A stretch of 64,000 nucleotides of DNA, from positions 62,001 to 126,000 of the forward strand of contig CAWDTW010000116.1 of NCBI GenBank assembly GCA_963805295.1, given 5' to 3'. Positions within the stretch are counted from its first letter, which is position 1. Each line of letters opens with the position of its first letter. Positions 16,052 to 27,500 of the stretch are shown here, one piece after another. The notes under the pieces are model-generated. The model was not told the DNA's origin and did no database searches. It was given only the letters and a program-made list of their open reading frames with translations. The position numbers and the translations under genes are program-made. The DNA comes from Roseiarcus sp963805295. Its GTDB lineage: Bacteria; Pseudomonadota; Alphaproteobacteria; Rhizobiales; Beijerinckiaceae.

Positions 16052-18640
16052 CTACCACGTCACCTTCAGCGAGGCCATGACCGCCCCGACATTATAGTTG
16101 GGCGAGACATAGCCCGGCGTCAGGATGCTGATCGCCGTCCCCGTGGGGCCGGCGCAGAGCCCGTTGGTGAGGATAGGCGTGCACGCGTTGTCTCGCCAGT
16201 TGTGCTCGAGGAACATGGCGTACGTGCCGCCCACCGAGAACGTCATGTTGGGCGTCAGTTGGTAGCTCGCCTTGACCGTGAGGGCGTTCATGACCGACCT
16301 GTTGTCCGGATAGTTGGTCACGTTTTCCCAGGTACCGGCGGTTGCAGGGTTCTGTAGTACGCTCGCCGGGACGAAGACGCCGTTGAACTCGCCGAACATG
16401 ACCGCGCCGAAGGAAAACATGTAGTTGAGCCCGAGTTTCAGCCTGTCGGTCGCTTGCCATTCGGAGTTGACGCCGAAAGTGTTGACGTCGCTCGTGTAGA
16501 TGTTTTGGTCATACCCCACCGTGCCCGTGCAGCCGTTTGGTACTGGAAATGGAACGGTGCTGCATTCGCCGTTGCCCCGGTTCTTGTAGAAGATCTGCTC
16601 GAAGGTGTAATAGCCGTGGAGGTTCACGCCCTCGACCGGCCGATAATTGCCGTCGATTCCGACCACGAAATTGTAGTCCGACTCGATGCCCTCGACCTGG
16701 TTGGGGAGGTTTGCGGGCGTCCCAACAGGGAGAATAGGGTTGGGGAGCGAGCTCGGATAGTGAAAATCCTCGTCCACGACCTTGAACTGCAAACCGCCGG
16801 AGTAAGGGCCTCCCGGCGAATAGTCGGTCCGCAGGGTGACCCCGTTCGACGTCATGGGCGCCTGGTACCAGGCGCCGGAGGCCGCGGCGTCGGCGCCGGT
16901 GCTGCCCTCGAGCGCCGCCCACGGCACCCAGTAGTTCAATGTCCCGCTCCGATCGATATAGTCGTAGGTGATCCGGCCCTGAACGGCGGAATTCAGCATG
17001 CTGCTCAGCCCGACTGTCGCGTTGCTGGTCTGGCTGGAGCCAACCTGGGCGTTGCTGCGGCTGATGTCCAAGAAATTATAACCCGCCGTCAGGTTGACGT
17101 TATATTGCGGCCATAAGCGGTAGTCGATCTGGCCGCCGACCTTTTGCTTCAGCCACTCCTGCGGCACGACGAAGACTGCGGTGTTGGCGTTCGCGTCCGG
17201 GCTGGAGCCGCCGATAAACACCGCGCACGCCGGGTTCGGAGCCGAAGGAGAACCAGTCGAACCAGAACATTGGTTCAAGCTGACGTCGCGTTCATCGATG
17301 TTATAGAACAAACGGGAGCTCAAATTGGCGATCGGGGCGGAGTTGAGGGCGACGCCGCCCTGGATGACCTGGGCCATGATGTTGGGCGAGGTGGTGCTGG
17401 TTCCCTGGTCAAAGGCGTTGAGATTGGAGAACCCGCCGAAGCCGCTGGTCGCGAGGTTGGGATCGGCGGTATTCGCCGGGTACAGGTCGTCCTGCATCTC
17501 CACGCCGAAACGGCCGTTCACGTTGATCCGCGACTGCCACCAGGGTAAATTGTAGCCGACCATGGCGGTCACGTACTGGGCGTCGTTGCTCGGCGGCGTC
17601 GCGTAGAGGCCGGTCATGGCGAAGGGCGCCGACGTTCCGGAGGCTGGGAACGGAAGGGCGATCGCCAGGTTGTTGTCGGTGAAGTGGGAGAACATGTACC
17701 CGAGTTGAGCCTGGACCCCAGCGGTGGTGTAGTCCGCCGTCAGCCTCAAGGTGTCGGTGTCGAAGTTGACGGGCAGGGTGAAGGCCTGGCCCCCCCAGGT
17801 CTCATCGATGGTCTCTTCCACAGACCCCTCTTTGTGTTCGTGGCTCACTTGGAAAGAGAGAGTCCAGTCGTTCCAGAGGTATTTGCCGTTAAGCCCGACC
17901 CGGTCGCGTCGCGTTCCCACCTCGAATGGTTGCTCGGCGCCGGCGATCTTCAAAGAATTCGGGTACGTGTAGTTCCCGGGGGCCCCGGCGCTCACGCCGG
18001 CGGTGACGCCTTCGTTCCCATTCGACTTTTTTCCAGGGGGATTTGTGTTGTTGGTTGCTCCGCCCCAGGGCGGGAGGCCATTGAGGACCCCGGTCTCGCC
18101 GTTGACCGTATAAATCGAATCGATGATGTTTCCGGTGTAGGAGATCGCGTTGTACCAGGCGTCGATCCCCCATTGTCCCTGATTGCCCCAGGCGAAGTTC
18201 AGCGCGGCCTCCGGCCCGATGTCGTTCCAGGTGTCGCCTGAATAGCTGCTGTCTTTGAAGCTGTTGGTTTGACATTGTCCGCCCAAGGGCGTCCGGCACG
18301 GATACGGGGCCCGTCCAAGGTCGTCGCCGAACTGGAAATTGATGTTGTCGCCGGTGAACTCCCAGTACATCGTGCCGCTGGAATCCCACACGGGGAGCGT
18401 GACGGAGCTGAAACCGAACAAGGCGTCGACGCCCTGCTCGGTGAAGCCGTTGTAGCGGCCGTACTGGCCGGTGTTGGTGCCCCACAACCCCAGCACCCCG
18501 AAATCGACCTCGTTTTCCGTGAACGATTCGGCGGTCGGCGCCGCCTCCTTGTGGGTGGGAAGATCGGCGCCCACGGCGCTGAGCGGCAGCAGGCATACTC
18601 CGCTCAGCAACATTGCGCGGAAAGCGAATTTTTGCGTCAT
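16052..18640 (-). CDS. pioB: MtrB/PioB-family outer-membrane beta-barrel
   Basis: An 862-residue precursor with a signal peptide (M-T-Q-K-F-A-F-R-A-M-L-L-S-G-V-C-L-L-P, cleavage near A-V-G-A) followed by many alternating-residue strands rich in Tyr, Asn and Trp and a C-terminal A-S-L-K-V-T-W, the terminal aromatic of outer-membrane barrels. MtrB/PioB forms a 26-strand-type pore that sheathes a decaheme cytochrome and lets electrons cross the outer membrane. The MtrB N-terminal C-x-x-C is absent, as expected for Pio-type proteins. It follows the decaheme gene by 61 bases on the same strand and forms one operon with it. Confidence 0.9.
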   Translation of the reverse strand: MTQKFAFRAMLLSGVCLLPLSAVGADLPTHKEAAPTAESFTENEVDFGVLGLWGTNTGQYGRYNGFTEQGVDALFGFSSVTLPVWDSSGTMYWEFTGDNINFQFGDDLGRAPYPCRTPLGGQCQTNSFKDSSYSGDTWNDIGPEAALNFAWGNQGQWGIDAWYNAISYTGNIIDSIYTVNGETGVLNGLPPWGGATNNTNPPGKKSNGNEGVTAGVSAGAPGNYTYPNSLKIAGAEQPFEVGTRRDRVGLNGKYLWNDWTLSFQVSHEHKEGSVEETIDETWGGQAFTLPVNFDTDTLRLTADYTTAGVQAQLGYMFSHFTDNNLAIALPFPASGTSAPFAMTGLYATPPSNDAQYVTAMVGYNLPWWQSRINVNGRFGVEMQDDLYPANTADPNLATSGFGGFSNLNAFDQGTSTTSPNIMAQVIQGGVALNSAPIANLSSRLFYNIDERDVSLNQCSGSTGSPSAPNPACAVFIGGSSPDANANTAVFVVPQEWLKQKVGGQIDYRLWPQYNVNLTAGYNFLDISRSNAQVGSSQTSNATVGLSSMLNSAVQGRITYDYIDRSGTLNYWVPWAALEGSTGADAAASGAWYQAPMTSNGVTLRTDYSPGGPYSGGLQFKVVDEDFHYPSSLPNPILPVGTPANLPNQVEGIESDYNFVVGIDGNYRPVEGVNLHGYYTFEQIFYKNRGNGECSTVPFPVPNGCTGTVGYDQNIYTSDVNTFGVNSEWQATDRLKLGLNYMFSFGAVMFGEFNGVFVPASVLQNPATAGTWENVTNYPDNRSVMNALTVKASYQLTPNMTFSVGGTYAMFLEHNWRDNACTPILTNGLCAGPTGTAISILTPGYVSPNYNVGAVMASLKVTW

Positions 18641-18701
18641 GTCGGTCCCCTTACCCGGGCTTATCGCGGGGTAAACTTGTCAGCGGAAGAAAGTAGTCTT
18701 G

Positions 18702-20546
18702 TCAGCGGAAGAAATAAGCGCCATTCGGACTGTTCGACCCGTGGACCTGGGAGTGACAATTCAGGCACAACCGCTGGTTCCCCAGGGCGCTGTTGAACGT
18801 GGCCGCTCCCAGCAGCTTGCCGGGCAGCGCGTTCGCTCCGCCGAACGCTCCGCCGCTATGATTCGCAGCAAGGGAGCTGTGGCAGCTCGAGCACATGAAG
18901 CCCGGGTTCTCTCTCAACAGCCGCTCCTCGACCGAACCGTGCGGCATGTGGCAGTTGGTGCAATCCTCACGCACCGGCTGGTGCTCCCACAGCATCGGCC
19001 CCCGCTTGTCCTGGTGGCAGTTGTAGCAGGTCTCGTTGACCGAGAATTCCTTGAGCGCGTAAGGGCCGGCCGAGCCGTGCGGATTATGGCAATCGGAGCA
19101 AGACACCAGGCCCTCCTGGATCGGATGGTGCGAATACTGCAAGCTCTCGGCCCGTTGCGGGGCGTGGCAGGCGAAGCAAACGAAGGGCTGGGTCTTCTTC
19201 GCCAGCACCGGATCCTTGGCGACATGAACCGTGTGGCAGTTGACGCAGGCGACGCCGTCGTTCTGCATCTTGCTGCCCACCCAGTTGATGCGCAGACCTC
19301 CCTCGTGGCAGCCCAGGCATATCGCGTTGAGCTGGTCGACCGGCGAGACGTGGGGACCGGTGAAGACCACTGCCGGCTCGACATCCCCCCCTCTGGATCG
19401 GCTGGCGACATGCGCCGCGCTCGGACCGTGGCAGGATTCGCAGCCGCCTTGGGCCATGGGCGTCTTCGGATCGCCCCTCCTGGCCATCGGCGACTTCAGG
19501 AACGCCACGACATGAAGGTCTTGCCCGTGACAACCCAGGCAGACATGCGGATCGCCTTCGGCGTAGGCGCCGGCGGCGGGCTCGATGTCGGCGGCGGGCT
19601 CGACGTCGGGGGCAGGGCCGGGCTTTTTGACCCTGACCGGCTTGGCCGCGAGCGCCACGACGATCGGCTTGGCGTCGTCCTTGCCCGCGGCGAAGTCGCG
19701 CAGCGCCGCAAAATCGTCGGACGCCGTGCTGAAGGAGGCCTTCAGTCCGGAATGAATGGCGTCGGCGGGAGCCGCTTGCCCAGAGGCGTCGGCGCTATTG
19801 GCGCCGTTGGTCAGCGCCGCATAAGCGTCTCCTCCCGACCTCGCGCCGTGCAATTTGGCGTGAATCGCGTCGTCGGGCGCCGGGCCGGGCGAAGCGGCCG
19901 CGGCTGCGCCGCCCGAGTCCCGGACGAAATTGGTCAGCACCGAATAGGCGTCCCCGCCCGGCGTCGTCGCGCCGTGCAATCCGGCGTGGATCGCGTCGTC
20001 GGGCGCCGGGCCCTGAGCCGGGCCGGGCGAATCGGCCGCGCCTGCGCCGCCCGAGTCCTGGACGAAATTGGTCAGCACCGAATAGGCGTCCCCGCCCGGC
20101 GTCGTCGCCCCGTGCAATTTGGCGTGGATCGCGTCGTCGGGCGCTTGGCCCTGCCCCTGGACCGGCAGCGGGACCGTTCCCGACCCGTCGGCGACCCGCA
20201 CAAAATCTCTCAGCACCGTGTAAGGGTCGCGAGCCGCGGAGGGCTGCTCCGCCTTGGGCGCCTGCGCGAAATTCAGCGACACGACGCGCTGCGTCCGCAC
20301 GAAATCCTGCAAAGCGGCAAACGCGTCGCCGCCGGCGCGAACGGAGATGTCAGGGGTCGGTTCAGCGATGACCGGCTGGCCGACGACAAAAGCCCCCGCG
20401 ACGAACAGGCGGGCCGCCAGCGCGACGACGGACGTTCTCGTGCCCCGCGCCGCTCTGCGGGCGCGCAGCGTCGCCCTCCGGGTCGACGGCGGGAACATCA
20501 GCACGTCCAGCGCGTTTCGAAATTTCCCGCTCATTCCCAACCCCAT
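18702..20546 (-). CDS. pioA: PioA/MtrA-like decaheme c-type cytochrome with long repeat extension
   Basis: A 614-residue decaheme cytochrome. Ten C-x-x-C-H motifs lie in the C-terminal 330 residues (C-L-G-C-H, C-E-S-C-H, C-L-G-C-H, C-V-N-C-H, C-F-A-C-H, C-S-D-C-H, C-Y-N-C-H, C-T-N-C-H, C-S-S-C-H, C-L-N-C-H), as in DmsE/MtrA/PioA. The N-terminus has an Arg-rich start and a hydrophobic segment (about 38-61) acting as signal peptide or anchor. Between them is a 220-residue extension with six repeats of the G-D-A-Y-S-V-L-T-N-F-V type. Rhodopseudomonas palustris PioA also exceeds MtrA at the N-terminus. It probably carries electrons from extracellular Fe(II) or another donor inward through the barrel. 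An alternative start is the Met at residue 5. Confidence 0.92.
   Translation of the reverse strand: MGLGMSGKFRNALDVLMFPPSTRRATLRARRAARGTRTSVVALAARLFVAGAFVVGQPVIAEPTPDISVRAGGDAFAALQDFVRTQRVVSLNFAQAPKAEQPSAARDPYTVLRDFVRVADGSGTVPLPVQGQGQAPDDAIHAKLHGATTPGGDAYSVLTNFVQDSGGAGAADSPGPAQGPAPDDAIHAGLHGATTPGGDAYSVLTNFVRDSGGAAAAASPGPAPDDAIHAKLHGARSGGDAYAALTNGANSADASGQAAPADAIHSGLKASFSTASDDFAALRDFAAGKDDAKPIVVALAAKPVRVKKPGPAPDVEPAADIEPAAGAYAEGDPHVCLGCHGQDLHVVAFLKSPMARRGDPKTPMAQGGCESCHGPSAAHVASRSRGGDVEPAVVFTGPHVSPVDQLNAICLGCHEGGLRINWVGSKMQNDGVACVNCHTVHVAKDPVLAKKTQPFVCFACHAPQRAESLQYSHHPIQEGLVSCSDCHNPHGSAGPYALKEFSVNETCYNCHQDKRGPMLWEHQPVREDCTNCHMPHGSVEERLLRENPGFMCSSCHSSLAANHSGGAFGGANALPGKLLGAATFNSALGNQRLCLNCHSQVHGSNSPNGAYFFR
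19922..20197 (-). repeat. 138-bp internal duplication within pioA
   Basis: A coding segment starting ggacgaaattggtcagc at 19922 recurs at 20060, giving a period of 138 bases (46 codons), with very few differences over most of its length. It encodes two near-identical repeat units of the N-terminal extension and looks like a recent duplication. Confidence 0.8.
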
Positions 20547-21182
20547 TTTTGCTTCGGCGCCGCTGCGATTTGTCGGATCGCGCGGCGCGTCTCACTTCGA
20601 CACCCTAGCAGCGTGACAACCCGCCTATCAACCTATAGCGTGGACCCATACCGAAATTAATCGACATTGTCACATTTCGGCCACAGGTCCAATTTGTTAC
20701 GGTTGTGACGATTGTTGGGGCGGCCGCTGAGGAATGCAAGGCGGTTTTCCCCATGAAACAGCGACAAATATTTGATCAGGCGTGGAAAATTTACCCATTG
20801 ACGTAGGGCGTCGGCGTCCAAAATCGACCCCCCGATTTCCGATTTGGAGTTCCGGCGACGCTTTAGTCAAACTCCACATATTTTGAACTCGAGGGTTCCG
20901 GTGACGCTTTACTCCACCCCCAGGTATTTTGATGTCGGCCCGATTGCGCGTTCCGCAAGCGTCCGTTTGGAGATGCAAGCGATCGGGGGTTGAGTTGTCG
21001 AAGCGCGCTCGCGATGGACGCGGCGCGCTTGTCCTCGCTGATTTCTGGAAAACCGACATTTTCTTGTCAAGCCAAACGACCCGTGGTTTCAAACGGCGCG
21101 CGGGCGGCCGGAGCGCATGGCAGGTCAAATCGCGACTCCGCCCGACCATGACGCGCCCGTCAAAACGCGGCCTGCTCCTGGC
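20547..21182. other. Intergenic between pioA and gyrA
   Basis: These 636 bases hold the pioA promoter region (AT-richer at about 20600-20700) and a degenerate 38-base direct repeat. Fragments such as cgaccccccgattt and gcgatcgggggttgag resemble leftovers of insertion-sequence ends, but no transposase is present. No gene is called. Confidence 0.5.
20849..20932 (+). repeat. 38-bp degenerate direct repeat pair
   Basis: The 38-base stretches at 20849-20886 and 20895-20932 share gttccgg-gacgcttta at the start and tattttga at the end, offset by 46 bases. Possible remnant of element ends or a duplicated regulatory segment. Confidence 0.5.
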
Positions 21183-23909
<2,727 letters not shown>

Positions 23910-24187
23910 TTCGTCACCTCGGGTCGCATGGGCGACGGTCTAGCCGATTCCGCCGCCCCGCGCCATAGGAAGACGTGGCCGGGCCCGGATAATGTTTCCT
24001 TGCCGAATCAAATGGTTATCGAGCATGATCGCCTGACGGCCGCGGACCGCCCTTGCGCTGACGGCGGGCGGCGCAGTTCGTCATCGACGGGTTCGGCCCG
24101 ATCGAAAATGAGCGTTGACAACGGCGTCGTCATGAACGCGACTTGCTGCTCGGGCCGCGCGCGGGGCGCGGCGCGGAGACGCTGTCC

Positions 24188-24556
24188 ATGACCATCGCTA
24201 TCTGGTGCATTCTCATCGCAGCGATCTTGCCCTATGTCGCGTTCGGCTTCGTCAAGGGCCTCGATCAGAACCGGCCGCGCTACCACGTCGGCGACCTCGT
24301 CGGGGAGTCGGTGCGCGCCTACGGCGCCCACCTCAACGGCCTGGAGACCTTCCCCTGGTTCGCCGCATCGGTGATCGTAGCGCACATGGTCGGCGGGCCG
24401 AGCCGGATCGCCGACATCCTCGCGGTCCTCTACATCCTGGTGCGCGTCGGCCACATGGCGGCCTACATCGGCGGCCGCCAGCCCCTGCGCACGGCCGCCT
24501 TCACCGTCGCCCAGCTCGTCGCGCTGGCGATCTTCGTGTCGCCGCTGTTTCGCTGA
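24188..24556 (+). CDS. MAPEG-family membrane protein
   Basis: A 122-residue protein with four predicted membrane helices (about 3-22, 53-72, 74-95 and 101-120), the layout of the MAPEG family (microsomal GST/eicosanoid-related proteins; bacterial YecN/YnaI-like members). The loop with R-P-R-Y-H-V-G-D and the N-G-L-E-T-F-P-W-F motif are typical of the bacterial branch. Function is unknown; some members conjugate glutathione. The ATG at 24188 was chosen because it begins directly with the first helix; an upstream ATG at 24143 adds a polar, improbable leader. Confidence 0.85.
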   Translation: MTIAIWCILIAAILPYVAFGFVKGLDQNRPRYHVGDLVGESVRAYGAHLNGLETFPWFAASVIVAHMVGGPSRIADILAVLYILVRVGHMAAYIGGRQPLRTAAFTVAQLVALAIFVSPLFR

Positions 24557-25563
24557 CGGGCTCGCCCGCAGCGAAAACCCGTCTGCCATGGGACAAGGAG
24601 AGGGGCTTCGCCCCGCGCGACGGGGGACGCGCACGGGCGGTCGCACGCGCCTTGGGCGGCGCTTGGGCCGCAGGGGAAGCGACGCCGATTTGCGCTGGAT
24701 CAATGCGGCGGCCCGAAGCGGCGTGTAAGGAGGACCATCGTGATCGCGGAAAGCGGCGCGACGCAGCGGTCCAGGAGCCTCCGCCGTTCCCCTTGGCTTC
24801 TGGATCGCAGCTTTTTTCGCATCGGCGGCGATCGCGGTGCGGTCGTCGCCGGGGGCGAGGCGAAGCGGTCCCGGAGCGGCGCACAGGGAGGGGCGCCGGG
24901 GTCCGGGGCCGCTTCGTCCTTTTCTGCAAGACGAACTCTGCGGCCGAGACAAATCCGCTTCCGCAATCGCGTCCGCCGCGCCGGGCCGGCCGAGCGGGAC
25001 GGTGCGGCATGGGGACCGCAACGGGACCGGGAGCGCGAAACCGCCATGCGGCCTGACAGGCCATTGAAGGAGCCTTGGCCCCGAAGGCAATCGCGTCGTC
25101 GCGAAGCGCGCGTCGGAGGATCGTCGCTGTATCCGCGGGGGACCTCGGCGGGCCCGCCAAACTCATCGCCGTTTCGTGGGATTCCAGAGGCTTGCGGCGC
25201 CATTTCCATCGGACCCGCTCACCCCGGGACCCGTCCGCGAGACTGTGAGACGCCGGGAAACGGGGTCTCTTCCCCGGTCCTTCCTCAGCCTTTCCCTGAG
25301 GGGGTCAGGTCTTTCCATTTGTCGTCCGGAAAGGGGCGATTCCCTTCCGTTTGGTTCCCCGAACCTAGCCTTTTCAAAGGGTTGCGCCGGACCCTCGCCG
25401 GAATTCCCTTGGCTCCCTCTCCCCGCCCGGCGCCGCTGAAAAAAACGGCGTCCGAGAGAAGGATGATCGAAGGTAACACGCCTTCTGATTTTCGGCAAGC
25501 AATTGTCGACGCGCGCGCCGTCGATGCGTCGGCAGGCCCGGCTGGCCGCCGCGGCCCGCTCGG
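24557..25563. other. 1-kb gene-free, repeat-containing region
   Basis: No convincing gene is present in this stretch. It contains the second copy of an 18-base dispersed repeat (25188-25205) and several G/C-rich palindromic segments. All long frames are Arg/Pro-rich in every reading and have no recognisable motif. Confidence 0.6.
25188..25205 (+). repeat. 18-bp dispersed repeat, copy 2
   Basis: Identical to 9117-9134 and likewise set in a gene-free spacer with neighbouring inverted repeats. Confidence 0.7.
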
Positions 25564-26044
25564 CTAGAGCACCGCCTCGATGTCGAGGCCGAGCAATTCC
25601 GGCTTGTCGGTCGGCGCGTAGCGGCGCACCACGCGATGCTCCTTGTCGACCAGAAACTTGGTGAAGTTCCACTTGATCGCCTCGGTGCCGAGCAGGCCCG
25701 GCGCCTCCTTCTTCAGGGCCTTATAGAGCGGATGGGCGTTCGCGCCGTTGACCTCGATCTTGGCAAACATCGGAAAGCTGACGTCGTAGGTCAGCGAGCA
25801 GAATTTCTGCGATCTCCGCCTCGTCGCCCGGCTCCTGATGGCCGAACTGGTCGCAGGGAAAGCCGAGCACTTCGAAGCCGCGGTTGCGGAACCGCCGATG
25901 CAGCGCCTCGAGCCCCGCATATTGTGGGGTGAAGCCGCATTTGCTGGCGACGTTGACGATCAAGAGCGCCTTGCCGTCGAACGCTCCGAGCGTCTCACTC
26001 TTGCCGTCGATGGTTTTCAGGGGGATGTCGGAGGGCAAGGGCAT
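25564..26044 (-). pseudogene. Glutathione peroxidase, single-base frameshift
   Basis: The two halves of a thiol-dependent glutathione peroxidase lie in two frames. The first (from the ATG at 26044) gives I-V-N-V-A-S-K-C-G-F-T-P-Q-Y, with the peroxidatic Cys, and L-G-F-P-C-D-Q-F-G-H-Q-E-P. The second gives F-C-S-L-T-Y-D-V-S-F-P-M-F-A-K-I and K-W-N-F-T-K-F-L-V-D, with the catalytic Trp/Asn. One extra T in the TTT at 25804-25806 (an extra A in the gene) accounts for the shift; removing it restores E-I-A-E-F-C-S-L-T-Y-D-V. Apart from that the protein (about 160 residues) looks fully conserved, so a sequencing error is possible. Confidence 0.85.
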
Positions 26045-26103
26045 GGGTTCACATTTGCGGAAACATTCAGCTAATGCAACAACGTTGTAATTCTGCGCCG
26101 ATC

Positions 26104-26814
26104 ATGTCCACTATCCACTTGGTTCCACCTGACATTTGCGAAGTCTACCACGTCAAGGAGTGGCGCAATGCGACGGGCGTGCTTGCCAACGCGTGTCCAG
26201 CGGAATGGGCGGATGTGCAGGAAGTTCTGCGCGAATTGCGCCTGTACAAATCGGAAATTCTCGTAGGAGGGGGCAATCGCTCCCTGATAAGTAGACGTAT
26301 TGACGAAGCACTCTACAAAAGAGGCTGGCAAGAAAGGGGGTTCGCTACGTCAATAATTGTCGACACGACAAAATATGATAGTCCGACACACGCGGTTGAC
26401 TGCCTTAAAGGCGTTGTCGCGCTGGAAATGGAATGGAATAATAAAGATCCATTCTTTGATCTGGATCTCAATAACTTTCGGCTGTTATTTGAATTGAGAG
26501 CGATTCAGGTCGGAATCATAATCACAAGGTCCTGGGAGCTCCAAGATTTATTTAAAGAGTTTGGGAAAGGCTCATCCTTTGGTAAGGCAACTACTCATCA
26601 TGAAAAGCTGTGGCCCAAAATAGAGGGCGGAGGAGGCGGCGGATGTCCGGTGCTGACGTTTGCTATCAGGCCGGCGCTTTTCATAGATGACGGACCAAAT
26701 GCGCTCGCGGACTTGAAGGCCAGACTTGCTTCGGAGAAGGCGGCAAAGAAGAAAAAAGCCGCTACTGTGAAGGGACCCGTTGTTGCCAACGATGAAGAAG
26801 ACGAAGAGGAGTAA
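26104..26814 (+). CDS. Type II restriction endonuclease, BglII-like family
   Basis: A 236-residue protein whose core T-H-A-V-D-C-L-K-G-V-V-A-L-E-M-E-W-N-N-K-D-P-F-F-D matches the BglII/BstYI nuclease family. Asp99 and Glu108 keep the nine-residue spacing of BglII Asp84/Glu93, and Glu110 takes the place of Gln95, so the metal site looks intact. The downstream L-L-F-E-L-R-A-I-Q-V-G-I-I-I-T-R is also characteristic. The C-terminus is an added Lys-rich then Glu-rich tail. The gene is distinctly AT-richer than its neighbours, a sign of acquisition. A longer start at 26074 is possible. It converges on its presumed methylase, which is broken. Confidence 0.88.
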   Translation: MSTIHLVPPDICEVYHVKEWRNATGVLANACPAEWADVQEVLRELRLYKSEILVGGGNRSLISRRIDEALYKRGWQERGFATSIIVDTTKYDSPTHAVDCLKGVVALEMEWNNKDPFFDLDLNNFRLLFELRAIQVGIIITRSWELQDLFKEFGKGSSFGKATTHHEKLWPKIEGGGGGGCPVLTFAIRPALFIDDGPNALADLKARLASEKAAKKKKAATVKGPVVANDEEDEEE

Positions 26815-26818
26815 AAAA

Positions 26819-27500
26819 TTACTCGCCGGGAAGCAGGACGGCTTTTCCGCGATGACGCGCCACGGAACTATTGTATTTATACGTCTTCCAGGTTGGTTCA
26901 TAGCTGTCTATGGCCTGATTGCCCCACACCGTCCAACCACGTCGTGAACCCCTAGCAAATAATTCAATCCTCGCAGGAGAGCTGCACCCCTCAATGATAT
27001 CGTACGTTTCATCCGGCTTCCGCGAGTGTTCGCGTTTACGAGTTCGCGAGATAGTTAACTTGAGTGCGGCCAGGCTGTAAAGTTCTAGCACTCTTTCCGC
27101 AAACACCGAACAAAAGTAACTCAGTTACGTTTCGAAAATAGAAGCCCACTCCGCGACCGTCCGAGCCGCCGTCCTTGCGCACTTTGTGCCATACAAGATT
27201 CGCTTTGTACGTAAAACCCCACGCGTTCATTACAGCTAGGCCGTCCGGCAGCAGCGCATTTGGGCACCATAGGTACAGGTGCGCTGTAGACGCGGCAATT
27301 TTCCGCACTGGGAGAGACGCAATCGCCGGAAGTTCCATCGTGCCATACCGAGAGAGCCGCCGATGCTCAGGGGCGACTTTCCCGGTCTTGTTTACAAACT
27401 GCCACGGTGGGTCAGCGAGAACCGTCGCAAACCGCCGATTTCCCACGAAGCGCATAAGATCCGAGGCCGGATCAATCGGTTCTGAACTAAGGGACGCCAA
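26819..27500 (-). pseudogene. MT-A70-family adenine DNA methylase, disrupted
   Basis: An N6-adenine methylase of the MT-A70 class, with D-P-P-W (the catalytic motif) in V-L-A-D-P-P-W-Q-F, then N-L-V-W-H-K and E-L-L-L-F-G-V-C-G-K. The frame stops shortly after N-Y-L-A-N-S; one extra T at 27043-27044 explains it, since removing it gives L-A-T-R-K-R-E-H-S-R-K-P-D-E, the family's usual continuation in the second frame (to 26819). In addition the true N-terminus (M-L-D-I-V-G-L-S-S-E-P-I-D-P) now lies 1.25 kb away at 28742-28807, separated by a mobile element. It is presumably the partner of the neighbouring nuclease. Confidence 0.85.
27444..27491 (+). repeat. 48-bp direct repeat flanking IS remnant, copy 1
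   Basis: An exact copy of 28742-28789. On the minus strand it encodes S-S-E-P-I-D-P-A-S-D-L-M-R-F-V of the methylase. The two copies enclose 1250 bases. Confidence 0.9.

Noticed and set aside
18699..20660. A 653-codon plus-strand frame
   Set aside because: Antisense to the decaheme cytochrome gene, whose ten heme motifs prove the coding strand.
24557..25563. Several 80-360-codon frames
   Set aside because: All are Arg/Pro-rich in overlapping readings and cross palindromes; none is credible.
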